Source: Marisa cornuarietis
Taxonomy: Eukaryota; Mollusca; Gastropoda; Architaenioglossa; Ampullariidae
Direction: 5' to 3'
NCBI GenBank assembly: GCA_004794655.1
Contig: SMMW01000003.1
Coordinates: forward strand, 3,224,001 to 3,288,000
DNA length: 64,000 nt
Positions 25,701-36,800 of the stretch are shown piece by piece (the stretch's first letter is position 1; each line of letters opens with the position of its first letter). The position numbers and the translations under genes are program-made. A model generated the notes under the pieces. It had not been told where the DNA came from. It made no database searches and was given only the letters and a program-made list of their open reading frames with translations.

Positions 25701-26441
25701 CCCATCTGTTTATTTAAGATGGACTTAAACTTAAACAACCAAGCAACACTTCTGTTACTTCTGTTACTTTCCTGGTGTTTTATCTATTTATTTCCTTTAT
25801 TTTTTTCTTCTTATTTTTTTTATTTATTTTGTTTTTGCTGCGCAATGAGCATTCTTCTGAATGGATACCTGCGCATTACAAATGGACATCATCATCATCA
25901 TCATCGTCTACAATCTCATTGAACAGAGGGGAATAGCGCTGTGCAGATAGGCCGTGGAATTGCGTATTGTGAATGAACTGCCGGACGATATAGATAATTT
26001 AGATTTTGTCGCGTCAGTTCCCCAACTGGTAAGGCTCATGGCATTTGTTCCATTCGTTGTCCTGTTTCATTTATTATGTACCGATTTCTTGTCATTTCCC
26101 ATCTTCTATATTCCACTGTACAACTATACCCGTTTTTCTGCGATGACTAGAAATAAGTATTGAATACCTACTTGTATAGTAATTGCAAGCAGGTTTCTCA
26201 CTTATGTGTACATATCATCTGAATCTAGACTAGTACTGAAGTACGTAATAATTACAGTAAGTAAATACACTCAAGTAGGGCCTATATTCCACCATACCTT
26301 CTCAACATCGTGTCGCAATAAAGCATCTTTGAAATGAGACCCATGAGGATAAGTACTCTGAGTCAGCTTCTTTATACATCTGTCTATTATGGAAGGAACT
26401 TTTGCATAGAAATGAAGAATTATATCCAGATCAATGTCCAT
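22719..26441 (-). CDS. Ankyrin-repeat and SOCS-box (ASB-type) protein, 4 exons
   Basis: Exons in transcript order: 26441-26298, 25103-24956, 24021-23878, 23368-22719. Total 1086 nt, 361 residues, phases 0, 1, 1 agree. The start is the first ATG after an in-frame stop. Ankyrin-type repeats appear as LLENGADPNRQ (spanning the exon 2/3 join), TPLQLVL, MLLLAGAEIN, TYLHHCICHQQS, FLLDHGADLLKTEQMGKTPL and VLINLLM. The C terminus has a SOCS box: BC-box LKQTCRLVVRKAIG and a Cul5-type LPSQLIDYL. Family knowledge: such proteins recruit Elongin B/C and Cullin 5 to ubiquitinate targets bound by the ankyrin domain. The substrate is unknown, and I could not assign it to a specific vertebrate ASB number. It lies head-to-head with the phosphatase gene, 1.4 kb away. 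Confidence 0.9.
25600..25915 (+). repeat. CR1-like LINE 3' end with (ATC)n tail, in ASB intron 1
   Basis: Short frame ETTFRKRLKTHLFI at about 25672-25713 is the typical last piece of CR1/L2 ORF2. It is followed by a terminus containing TGCTGCGCAATGAGC and CTGCGCATTACAAATGGAC, and a (ATC)n run at 25888-25905. 5'-truncated and on the opposite strand to the host gene. Confidence 0.65.
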
Positions 26442-27855
26442 GATGTTCAGCAGACTAACAAACAGGAAGTCTTCAACTCGTCTTCAGAGGTTTTGGCCCC
26501 TGATTCTAGACATCAGAGAAAAGCAAGTTGGCACGGCTCTGTGGGCAGCACGTTCAAATGCTGTCAACAACGAAGAGGCTCCGTCCAAACAGTAGAAAGG
26601 GTTTCTGACTAAATAGATTAAGACGCCGCATGGTCTAAAATCGTCAACATCAGTTCAAAAACGCACTGTGAGCAGAAATAAGGGAAACAAATCAGACACG
26701 CTGACACTGTAAGAGTTGTATTCCCATCCTAAACGATTGCTGGCAGTTGTTGAGGATGAAATCAATGTGTAAACGAAAATGTCGTAAGCAGACCCGTGGA
26801 GTACCAATTTTCTGCAACCGGCAGTCTGAATGTAACTTAAAATTATAGAATAATTTCGTTTTCACCCATGCATCATGCTGCGACTTCTCAATATTGAAGA
26901 TGATTTTTCATGATGTCGTTATATGGCAAGCAGAACTTGTTCTTCTGTGAACGGCTTCTAAATAGCACAACTTTCGGTTTCGGTGCAGAATGCAGTTTTC
27001 TCTTTCTAATTCATCTTCCAGTCCTTTCCCACATAACTCTTTCGCAGTAAACGTACCAGTGAACACGACAGCACGGATCAATCGAATAATAATGGACAGA
27101 ACTGGCCCCAAAAGAATGCAATAAAATAGAATTATAAAAACAGCCTCAATATAAAATATATAAAGAGGACTACAATCCAGTGGTTTTCAAACTTTTCCAG
27201 ACGAGTGCCACTTTCAAAATTTCGAATTGACCAAGTACCATCTCTGAACCCTACATACAGCCCCCGTAAAATATATACACATTCTTTTATTTTGGTGCAT
27301 GGTGCTCTCGTACCACCCATTGGCGTACTACCTTCGCGTGCCACTAGTGGTACGCGTACCACAGTTTGAAAACCTCTGGACTACACAGTTTTAAAAATCT
27401 AGTTTTTGTAACAGTATAAAGCAGCTCATCTATGTTTAAGCACATACGGACAAACATATGGACATGGGCTATGTCACGGTCCGTGGGTTATGTAGCATAG
27501 GCCTAAGTGTTATTGCCGATTACCCGTCACGCCCGCAGCAAGCCAGCAGAAGTTGCTTTCTAATGTTTGAAAACAAAGCTAACATCTGTTATAATTCAAT
27601 TGAAAATAGTTAAATAATTTAGAATTTATGCTGGTAATTATAAGCAAGCTTGAAATCTCTGTTAAAGAAACTAAAAGAAGAAAACCTAAGTTAGCGTAAT
27701 TTTCATTGGTTGGATTTATCCAATAGCATGATAGGTAAGCAGGAAAAGGAAATTATGGTCGAGCGTTTGTACCCACGAGAGAAAATGCTAGAGAGCGCTT
27801 GACACCTAAAGTGCATTTGTTACTTTATGCTTTATTGAAACAAATATTGTTCAAC
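26442..27855. other. Intergenic and promoter region between ASB and phosphatase genes
   Basis: The two start codons face away from each other across 1414 bp, so both promoters are here. No TATA box or other core element is convincing. A 203-bp hAT-like MITE occupies 27177-27379. The remaining sequence has short chance frames only. Confidence 0.5.
27177..27379. mobile_element. hAT-like MITE
   Basis: Ends are CCAGTGGTTTTCAAACTT (27177) and the inverse of CCAGAGGTTTTCAAACTG (27362-27379), two mismatches in 18. Flanks are ACTACAAT on the left and ACTACACA on the right, an imperfect 8-bp duplication as expected for hAT elements. The inside lacks a transposase and is rich in GTACCA/TGGTAC words. 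Boundaries are good to one or two bases. Confidence 0.7.
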
Positions 27856-30800
27856 ATGTTATCGCAGATTGAGCAAGAATTTCAAGAATACGACGATCAC
27901 AAATCATGGGTGGAAATTTTCAAGGTAAGGTATCTAGATGTGAGCATTATAATCCCACAAGCTTAGTTATTACTGCTATTCCAGTATGAGAAGTACTAGT
28001 AGTAATTGAATTGTACTTGCAGATATTATTACTGTTAGTGTTTGCGTGTTCACTCGTTAATATTCGAAAAACTTACTTTGCACATCATATTAGAATAACA
28101 TAAGAGAAGTTATGTAAACGTAGCGTAGTACAAGCATGATGAACAAGACTATTGTGAAACTGAAAGAGATGAAAGCTGGTTCTTTGTTTTACTTTTAGCA
28201 GTGAATATTTGAACTGACTGATGAGGAGATTTGTGTCATTAACAAAAAATTTAAAAGGAGAAATGTGCGTAAAACGTCAATTGTTCTTTTCCGAAGTAAC
28301 ACTCATTGTACAAAAGATATTGAGTACTTCAAACGCTAATGTTTTTTTAATCACAGACAGAAACTGATGACTGTAGTGGTGCTCAAAATGATTTCCTGCT
28401 TAAACTTTAATGTTACTTAATAATAACCTAATTCAGTAATTACTATGAATATTCACAATTAAGTTACATCAGGTGATTAAGCATTTAGAATAATTATAGT
28501 TTGTACCTATAGTTTTGTAGGCCTAGGCCTATATATATATATAGGCCTATATAGTTTGTAGTACAACAAATATATGTTGATAAATATGTTATTTTGAACA
28601 AAAATACTAGTGTTTAGTAATGGAAATCACAGATTACAATCACACAATTCCTGTTGTTATACATCTAGAAAGAATTTAGTTTAAAGAACGGCATATTTTG
28701 TTTGCTTTCAGTATTTTTGTTTTATAAACAATTCAAACTATTGCCTGCATTGTTAGATTAAGGACGCTCGTTTTTCAGATACATTTTCCTCTCTCGCACC
28801 TTTCACACACACACACAGTCACTCACACAAACATATAAAAATGAGAATACAAATAGAATCAGGTCAGCTGGAAATTCAAGGGCTTCATTACAAATACTAG
28901 TACTGATATGAATTTTACCCACTTTCTCAAATAAAAATAAAGATATCAGCTGTGCTATTAATAATCAAACCAGTCCTCTAGATCTTGAGTTTCAGTTAAA
29001 CTGCTTCTGCTCACCAGATTTGAACAAAAAGACATGCCACAGATGAATAAGCATAACCAGGTGTCATGACATCTGATCTGACCAGTGTAGCTTATACCTT
29101 GTAACACGAGGCAGGAAAAGATTGCATCCGGACTAGAGCTACGAGCTACCATTGAGGCCATAAATTATTGTTTTCTTATTTTTTTATTTGTTTTTAAAGG
29201 GAGAGGTGGTGGTGGTGGTTGGGGAGTGTGGAATAGTTATGGAAGGGTTACGGGTGGGAGAGAGAGCTTAAAAGGTTAAGAAGGCATGCATTACTGGTAG
29301 GGACCTCTTTAAAATATTGTTGGAAGCAGAGGACTTCCTCTTAAAGACCATCCTGAATGGTTTGGGTTTTTTGCAGATATCAGTAGATATAGGCGATATA
29401 AACCTAACCTGTAAATTGCAGCCTCCAAAACCCATCTGTTAATTAATTATCCGCTAGCAAAGTATGTGATTCGCACCTGCGATCAACGAGCGCCATTAAT
29501 ACTACGTCACACTAGTGCACCATTCACAACATTGGCAGCCGTCAACACCAAACAGAGAGAGTGACCGACAGTTGGGATTATTCGGACGGTAAAGTCTGCT
29601 TTTCTCGTGCTGAAGTAGCAGTTTTTCCAAAACCACAAGAAATACAGACTTTCAGCGTCCGAATAACCAGAGCTGTCGCTCATTCTCTGTTTGGTGTTGA
29701 CTGCTGCCAGTTTTGTGAATGATGCACTAGTGTGACGTAGTACACTGTTAGCGACGCTTGTTGATCGTAAGTACGGATGGGTTTTGGAGGCTAAAATTTA
29801 CAGGTTAGGTTTATATTGCCTGTATCTACCGATATATGAAAACTTTGAAAACCATTCAGGTTGGTCTTTAAAAGAAAAGCATATTAACATAATTTTGGGG
29901 GGAGTTAACACCCCTTTAAGTAATTTGATACATTTAGATTTTAAGTCCTTAGTGCTCTTGTAATGTCATTTAGTTGTGTTGCTTTCAAGAAATAAAATTG
30001 GAATCTTCAAGTAGTGAAGATATTGTGAATGGCATCATTTTGTTCCTGGTTATGAAATCAGATAATTCTTGAAGCAGATAAAATAGAAATAAAAATTTCA
30101 GAAAGTGAACCCAAGCTTCCTGTTAGAAGTGTTTGTTGCAGTGTTCAAGCTTTTTTCATGCAGAGACCCAGTTATTTTCTGCCTGTAGTCACAATCCAGT
30201 TTACTTTCAAGAGTGAATTGAGTCTTTAGTATGCTGTATAAAGTGATGCAGATGTCTTTTGGTTGCCAGTTGCTACCTGTTTTATGGACATGGAAATTTT
30301 TTTAAGTATAGAGACGAAAATAATGAACGCTCTTTTCCTTGCATTTCCATATCATTAAGTAGGGGAGAGGTGATACTCCATCAAGGCAGTTTAGAACAAA
30401 GCGGCGGAAGAAGTAAGCTTCAGCAGTGAAAAGAAAAACAAGAGACTGGAAAGAGACTATAGTTGAAATTCCTGTATATTGATCTCTCCTCCTACCTAAG
30501 TTTTTTGTTTGTTTACCAGCGCATGTATGTGCAGATGATTGTGTGTGGGGAATGGACAAATGTGTTTGTCCCCTTGATAACAGTAATAATTACTTATGTA
30601 TGGTCCTTATGTATTAACCTAGTTAGTGTGCCTGTCTGGGTACAGCAGATAGTATTTGCTCCTTGTTGTCTTAAGTGTGTAATTGGGATTGAACCTACTT
30701 CCACTTATGCAGGAAGTTAATTAGAAATAGTTGAGGTAGTTCCTTCCTGGCCTTCTGGCTGTGAATGTGGTTGTATGTTTGAAATGGGATTGTAAACAAC

Positions 30801-33800
30801 GCCACTCTCTCAGTTCCCCCTTCACTCTCCCTGCCAAACTCTGGGACAACAAGCCTGCATGTATAGGCATATGTGCATTTTCATATTAACATGCTTGCTA
30901 TTTCTCTCACTGTTTTGATTCCTTCGCTGTCTCCATCTTTTCTCTCAAATCAGTCATTCACTACACCTGTTCACAGAAGTGAAAAGTAACTGTTGAAAAT
31001 GTATCTTTAATGCCTTCTATTAATGCAATAAAGAATAATTAAGTGTTAATGTATAGAGGAAAATGAAACAAGTTTACGCATACATTCTGTCCACTCTTAT
31101 CTCCTTTGTATATATGTGAATGCCTGTTTCAGCAAGTGCACTTGTATGCATAATACTAACTTCCTACTTAAAGATTAGTTTTAGTGTTTAAAAAAAACCT
31201 GTAAATAGATGCACTTCCATTTTGTATTGATCAAATAGATACACATAGCTGAATGTTTTAAAAAGTTTTAAAAACATTTCCTGTTATGACCACAGTTTTT
31301 TTAAAACTATCTAGCTTAAGCCTTTCAGGCCACCACAATTGATTGCAACCTATTATACACATAAATATTGTGTTATATTTATGAATCAGAGTGTTTATAA
31401 TGGTTATCTTTATTGTTAGTTATAGAATTACATTTATTTGTCCAGCACTTATATAAAACAATATTTCTATGACCGCTAGGACACAGCACTTATCTATCTA
31501 GCCATCAAGCATCAGGGCTTGACTGGCAGATCTTTAACATGCACGAATTCAGTCACTTGGTATATTTAATCAGAACACTGCCATAACAGAAAATATACAT
31601 AGCTGAGAGGCATATTTGATTTGACCTGTGAAAATAAAAACCCTTGATGTTGAGAGCCCTACAACAAAGGGGAAAAAATACATTTTACTTAGAAAAATTT
31701 ATGCTTTCATTCTTTTATCACCTGTGTCTCACAAAAATTCAGTTTGGTAATCTTTCCATCTGTATTTTGTTTTTAGAGACTGAAAAATTTGGCAACACCT
31801 GTGGTGGATGATGATACCTGCTCTGTTTCACATGCTCGGAGTCCTGAGAACCGACCCAAGAACCGCTACAGAGATGTTAGTCCATGTAAGGAAGCATGCC
31901 TACTAATATTATTTTTCTGGATATATGTTTTTGTTTTTTATTTGTACACCAGGCACTCTGGTTACAATCAAAGGGATTGAAATCCTACTGTTGAAATGGT
32001 CACTAGGTTGCCTTTCGATACATTGTTTGGATGGTAGTGTTTGTGTATGTTGTTTTCGCTGTCAACATGCCATGAACACATGCACTTTTTCTTGGGTTGG
32101 GTAGCGCATGGAAATGACCAGGCCTCACCTTCAAGAGGATATTGGTATTGTGAAAGGCAGGAAGGTGCCATATATTTACAGTTGTGGACAGTAGTCCAAC
32201 CCATGACCACATTTTCCAATCCAGTTTTGAAAATACTCTTACAGACATTATAGTTGACCTTTAGAACAAAAATTTTGTTACAGTTGAAATAGGAGCATAT
32301 ATACCAGGGTGGCGTCATCATCTTGTATAGCATTCCTTGCAGCACATGCCTGAATATTACTATGCAGTTTATAATGCTACTCTCAGGGAGTTGTCATTCG
32401 TGAGTCTAAAGTATCGTAAAGATATTTTCAGAAAGTTGTACTTCAAATCTATTGTTGAAACTAAACAGAGGTAGAGCCAGAGCTTAAAAAAACATTGCTT
32501 ATTTATTTATCTGTATATCTTTTCCTGTTTGAAAAATAACATGCTCAAAATATTAGAAAACATTGAAACAAAACAGTAAGAAGCTGTCTTTCAGTGGTTT
32601 GACCATACGCTTTTGAATGCTAGTGTATGATGAGTAGATGAATTGCAATTGCATGTGGGTTTGTTTGCTATCAAATGGGTTTAAGCATGCAATGGTCCAA
32701 TGCAGGCAATGATGTTGGTATATGTGGGGGTGTTTTAGAGCTATGCAAGCTGCTTAATTGTCCTCTGGGACAGAGTAGCGTGTGTAGTACCGTCATTTTA
32801 AATTTGAATTAAAAGTTGAAGCTTTTGCATCTTTTCTATTTGGGAAATCAGTTGGGGAAAATTAAATTTTAGCTATTATAATTAATATTTTTAGATATTT
32901 TTATGGACTGGACCAAGAAGTTGACCACTAGGATGGACTAAATTTTAAAATAATTCAGTTGGTGAAAATGCATTTGAGGTAATGCAGAGAATGGCCAAAA
33001 GAATAGACACAGTCATAAATTATACCAAGAGGAAATAGAAAACAGTGCCAGAACTACAGAACCATGATTGTTATTAACACATTGCAAGCAAAAGAGCAGC
33101 CTGGCTTAAGACCAGGCAGAAGTACAATGGAACAGATTTTTACTTGTCGCATCCTAATAGAAAACATCTACAACACCAGTGAGATATGTACCACAACATA
33201 ATCAACTTTAAAAAGGGAGTCTAGCATGGAGGGCTGTGGTATGTTACACCAAAATTCAACATCAGACAGGGTCATGTAAGTGCTGAACAAGAGCTCAATG
33301 AGTTTCCTCCTGGATAACCAAATGGATTCTTTCTTTCAACAGTGAGTGTGCATCAAGTTACACTATTGTCTGTACTGTTCAGCATCTTTTTGGAGAACAT
33401 CAAGAAAGACCTTTCACAACCACAAGACCTTCATTCCCTAACCCATATGCAATCTATGCTTTGCAGATGACATTGATCTAATGAGTGAAGGGTAAGACCT
33501 TACCCAGAAATTGAGAGATGTCAATGCATATTAAATAGAGACCAACACTGAGAAGAGCAAAGTCATGATTAAAAATGGCAATGACAGCAGAAAAGCACAG
33601 ATCTACATGAACGTAGTAAAGCTCTAGCAGATGAACAGTTTTAAGTACTTGATAGCTACCATCTTCAAAGATGGCAGCTTCATGGCATCAAGATCACATA
33701 AACAATAGCCAGCTGGATAGGATCTCATACAGAAATGCCATCAGGTTTGCTACCAGATACAGACTGGACAGGTTCCTTGTTTCCCATCCTATACGATATG

Positions 33801-36800
33801 GAAGTGAGATGTGGACTGCTTACCAGTATGAAGAGGAGAATCCAGGCATACGACACCAAGAACCAAATAAAACTGCATCAAATCTCCTACATGGACTAAA
33901 TGACCAGCTACTTTGTATGGAGTATGGTCATGACCCTCATGAGGTACCAGGAACAACCCCTCTTTGCACTAGTCAAGTGGTGCAGGCTGGTCTGGTTCAT
34001 GTGACCCAGCACAGTACATCTAAGACGTTCAGGGTAGCTTTTAGAAGGAGTCATTGTTGTGGTGGACATAGAAGGAACTGGCCTGAAAATGTGAAGGATT
34101 GGGCAGGTTATTTTCATGCAAGACTTACTCTCCTCTGCCCAAGACAGGCCTAGGTGGTGAGGTGACCCTTGTCAGCCACTGCATCTACCAGCTGTTTGCC
34201 CTGACAAACAGTACCAGCAGACTAGCATAATGGTTTGTCAATTTGTACTGTCAAGAGGATAAATGAATGAATAAATTCATTGCATAGTAGTTGGCGATTT
34301 AAGTGTTTAATCTCCGACATATTTTCTCTAATATTCAGATGACCATAGCCGTGTGGTACTTGAAAGACCAGATGGAGAAAGTGATTACATTAATGCTAGC
34401 TTTGTGAGGGTGCCTGATGCAGAGCGAAAGTATATCCTTACTCAGGTGAGTTGTAGATGCATTACATTGTCAGAAAAATTACAAAGTAAAGTAGAAAAAT
34501 ATGTTAAGAATTGATAAAAATGAATACATTTCAGGGAGTCTAGGGTACCCTTTTCATTTTTTATTTTGGAAATCTATTAACTTTACATAGGCATTCAGGC
34601 TGAGTTCGGGCATATTTTTTCAGGGACCATTGGAAAACACATGTGGAGACTTTTGGTTGATGATCTGGCAGCAACAAACTAAGGCAATAGTGATGCTAAA
34701 TCGAGTTGTGGAGAAGGGAACGGTAAGATATAACAATATAGATGTTCAAGAAATTATTTTGTTATAACTGTTGTGCATTTTAATCACGAGTTTGCTAATA
34801 CATTGTTTTTCACACTTAACACTCATTACAGGTGTCTGTAATAGCCTGGTGTAATTTTCATCAAAATGCTTTTCTGATGTTGAATACCCCTAATGCAGCT
34901 TGTCATCTAAGATTTGAATAACTTCACTTTATGTTTATATTATCAGAAAGTCATTAAAAAATTTTCTGGCAGTTTTGTTTATTGAAATTGTAACGATGGA
35001 TGTGGTTTTTTTTTCACCAACATTATTTCAGGCAAAATGTGCACAGTACTGGCCTCTTGGGTCTGATTTAGGATATGAAGACAGCATGTTATTTGAAGAT
35101 GTTGGCTTAATTGTCACTTTGGCTGGTGAGCAGGACAGCACCAATTTTGTCCAGCGATGGTTCACCGTGGAACAATTAGCGGTAGGCATGTAGTCACATT
35201 TCTGTTAAGTTATGAAATTATGTTTTTAATTATAAATCAGCATGAGAAGAGAAGGAAAGTTTAATTTTGCATTCTACTTTCATATAGGATGGGGTTGCGG
35301 TTAAAGCAATAAGTACAAGTAAATATGATCAAAATCCTGGAAAATTTTACAGTCAAGAAAATATAATAAATCCTGCTGTAATATCAGTAGTGGTCTCATC
35401 ACCCCATCTCCCAGCATTAGTGTCAAGTCATGATGGCATAAAGAGAAGTGAAAATAAAAGTGCTAGTAACAAATTGACTTAAACGTTTGTTTTTTTTTTA
35501 AGTAACCAAAGTGCAAAGTGAACCCTATAAATTGAATGCCCAAAATCTCTGATGCCCAACAATAAGATCCATATGTTCTTGTAGGTGAAGTTTCATAAGG
35601 CAAATGAAGCGTATGAGAATGAGACCGTGTAGCTCTGAGCTTCTGTTGCGTCATGGGAGTTGGCCTGTCGACATATGGAAGTGTCGTTGCTTCATTTGGA
35701 AGTGCCCAGTAGAGTTAAACAGAACTACATTGTGTTAATATAAGATGCAACAAGAACATTTTACGTGTCAAGCATGTATTTTTTAGAGGTAGAATCAAGG
35801 TAATCCATAGTCATCTGTTCATCTTGGCATCTTTCCAAACCTTGACACGTATTGGAACTTTTTTTCTAGACTGCTTAATCATTTATAAAATAATGCTATA
35901 ATCATTTTTTCCCTATGCTGCTTTAACAGACAGGTATCAGACGAGAAGTCCTTCATTTCAACTACACAACATGGCCAGATTTTGGAGTTCCTTCTTCTCC
36001 AACAGCATTTCTAAACTTCTTGAAAGTTGTGCGTGCTGCTGGAGTTCTTGATCCAGATGTTGGTCCATGTGTTGTCCATTGTTCTGCAGGAATAGGTCGC
36101 TCTGGAACTTTTTGTCTGGTTGATTCCTGTTTAGTTTTGGTGAGTTTGTATGGCTGATGGTTATAATTTGTTAATTGGTGTGTGAGAAACAAGCTTGTAA
36201 ACTTTATTGTACTAGTGCAGATTTTGCATTCACTAGTCCTTATCAGTTAGGTCAGTTCTTTGATTGCTGGATGTGTGCAGTTTGTCATTTTTGAACGTAA
36301 TATTTGTCATGTTTGACATGGTGACATTTAAAAACAGCTTTAAAATGTGATGGCATGATGGAAACACCTGCACATAACAGCGAGTGTAATCTGCCGAAAC
36401 ACATTATCTGGACAAGAACTTGGTCCCTTATGTGCAAATTCTACCTGCATCTGTCTTATCTAGACATCTCTGCATACACACAGATCATTTCTTTCAGACA
36501 GAAGCATAAGTCAGTCATGTATACATTCATTTCTTCTTTACCAGCTGACCAGACTATTAGAAGCTTAGGGGCTACAACTGCTGTGACCAAACAAGTTGTC
36601 CAGCTGTGGGATTTAATCAAACCTTTCAGACCTCTTGATCAGCCTCTCTAGGTCTAGGCCAGAGTCTCATTCCCTACATGGAATTTTGCCTGGGTTCTTA
36701 ACTACCTGAATCTTCAAACCTCTTACCCATACCCCCATGATACAGGGTACATTGGAATCTCTAAAAGCCAGGGCCACTAACTTCACTGACCAGGGGCAGA

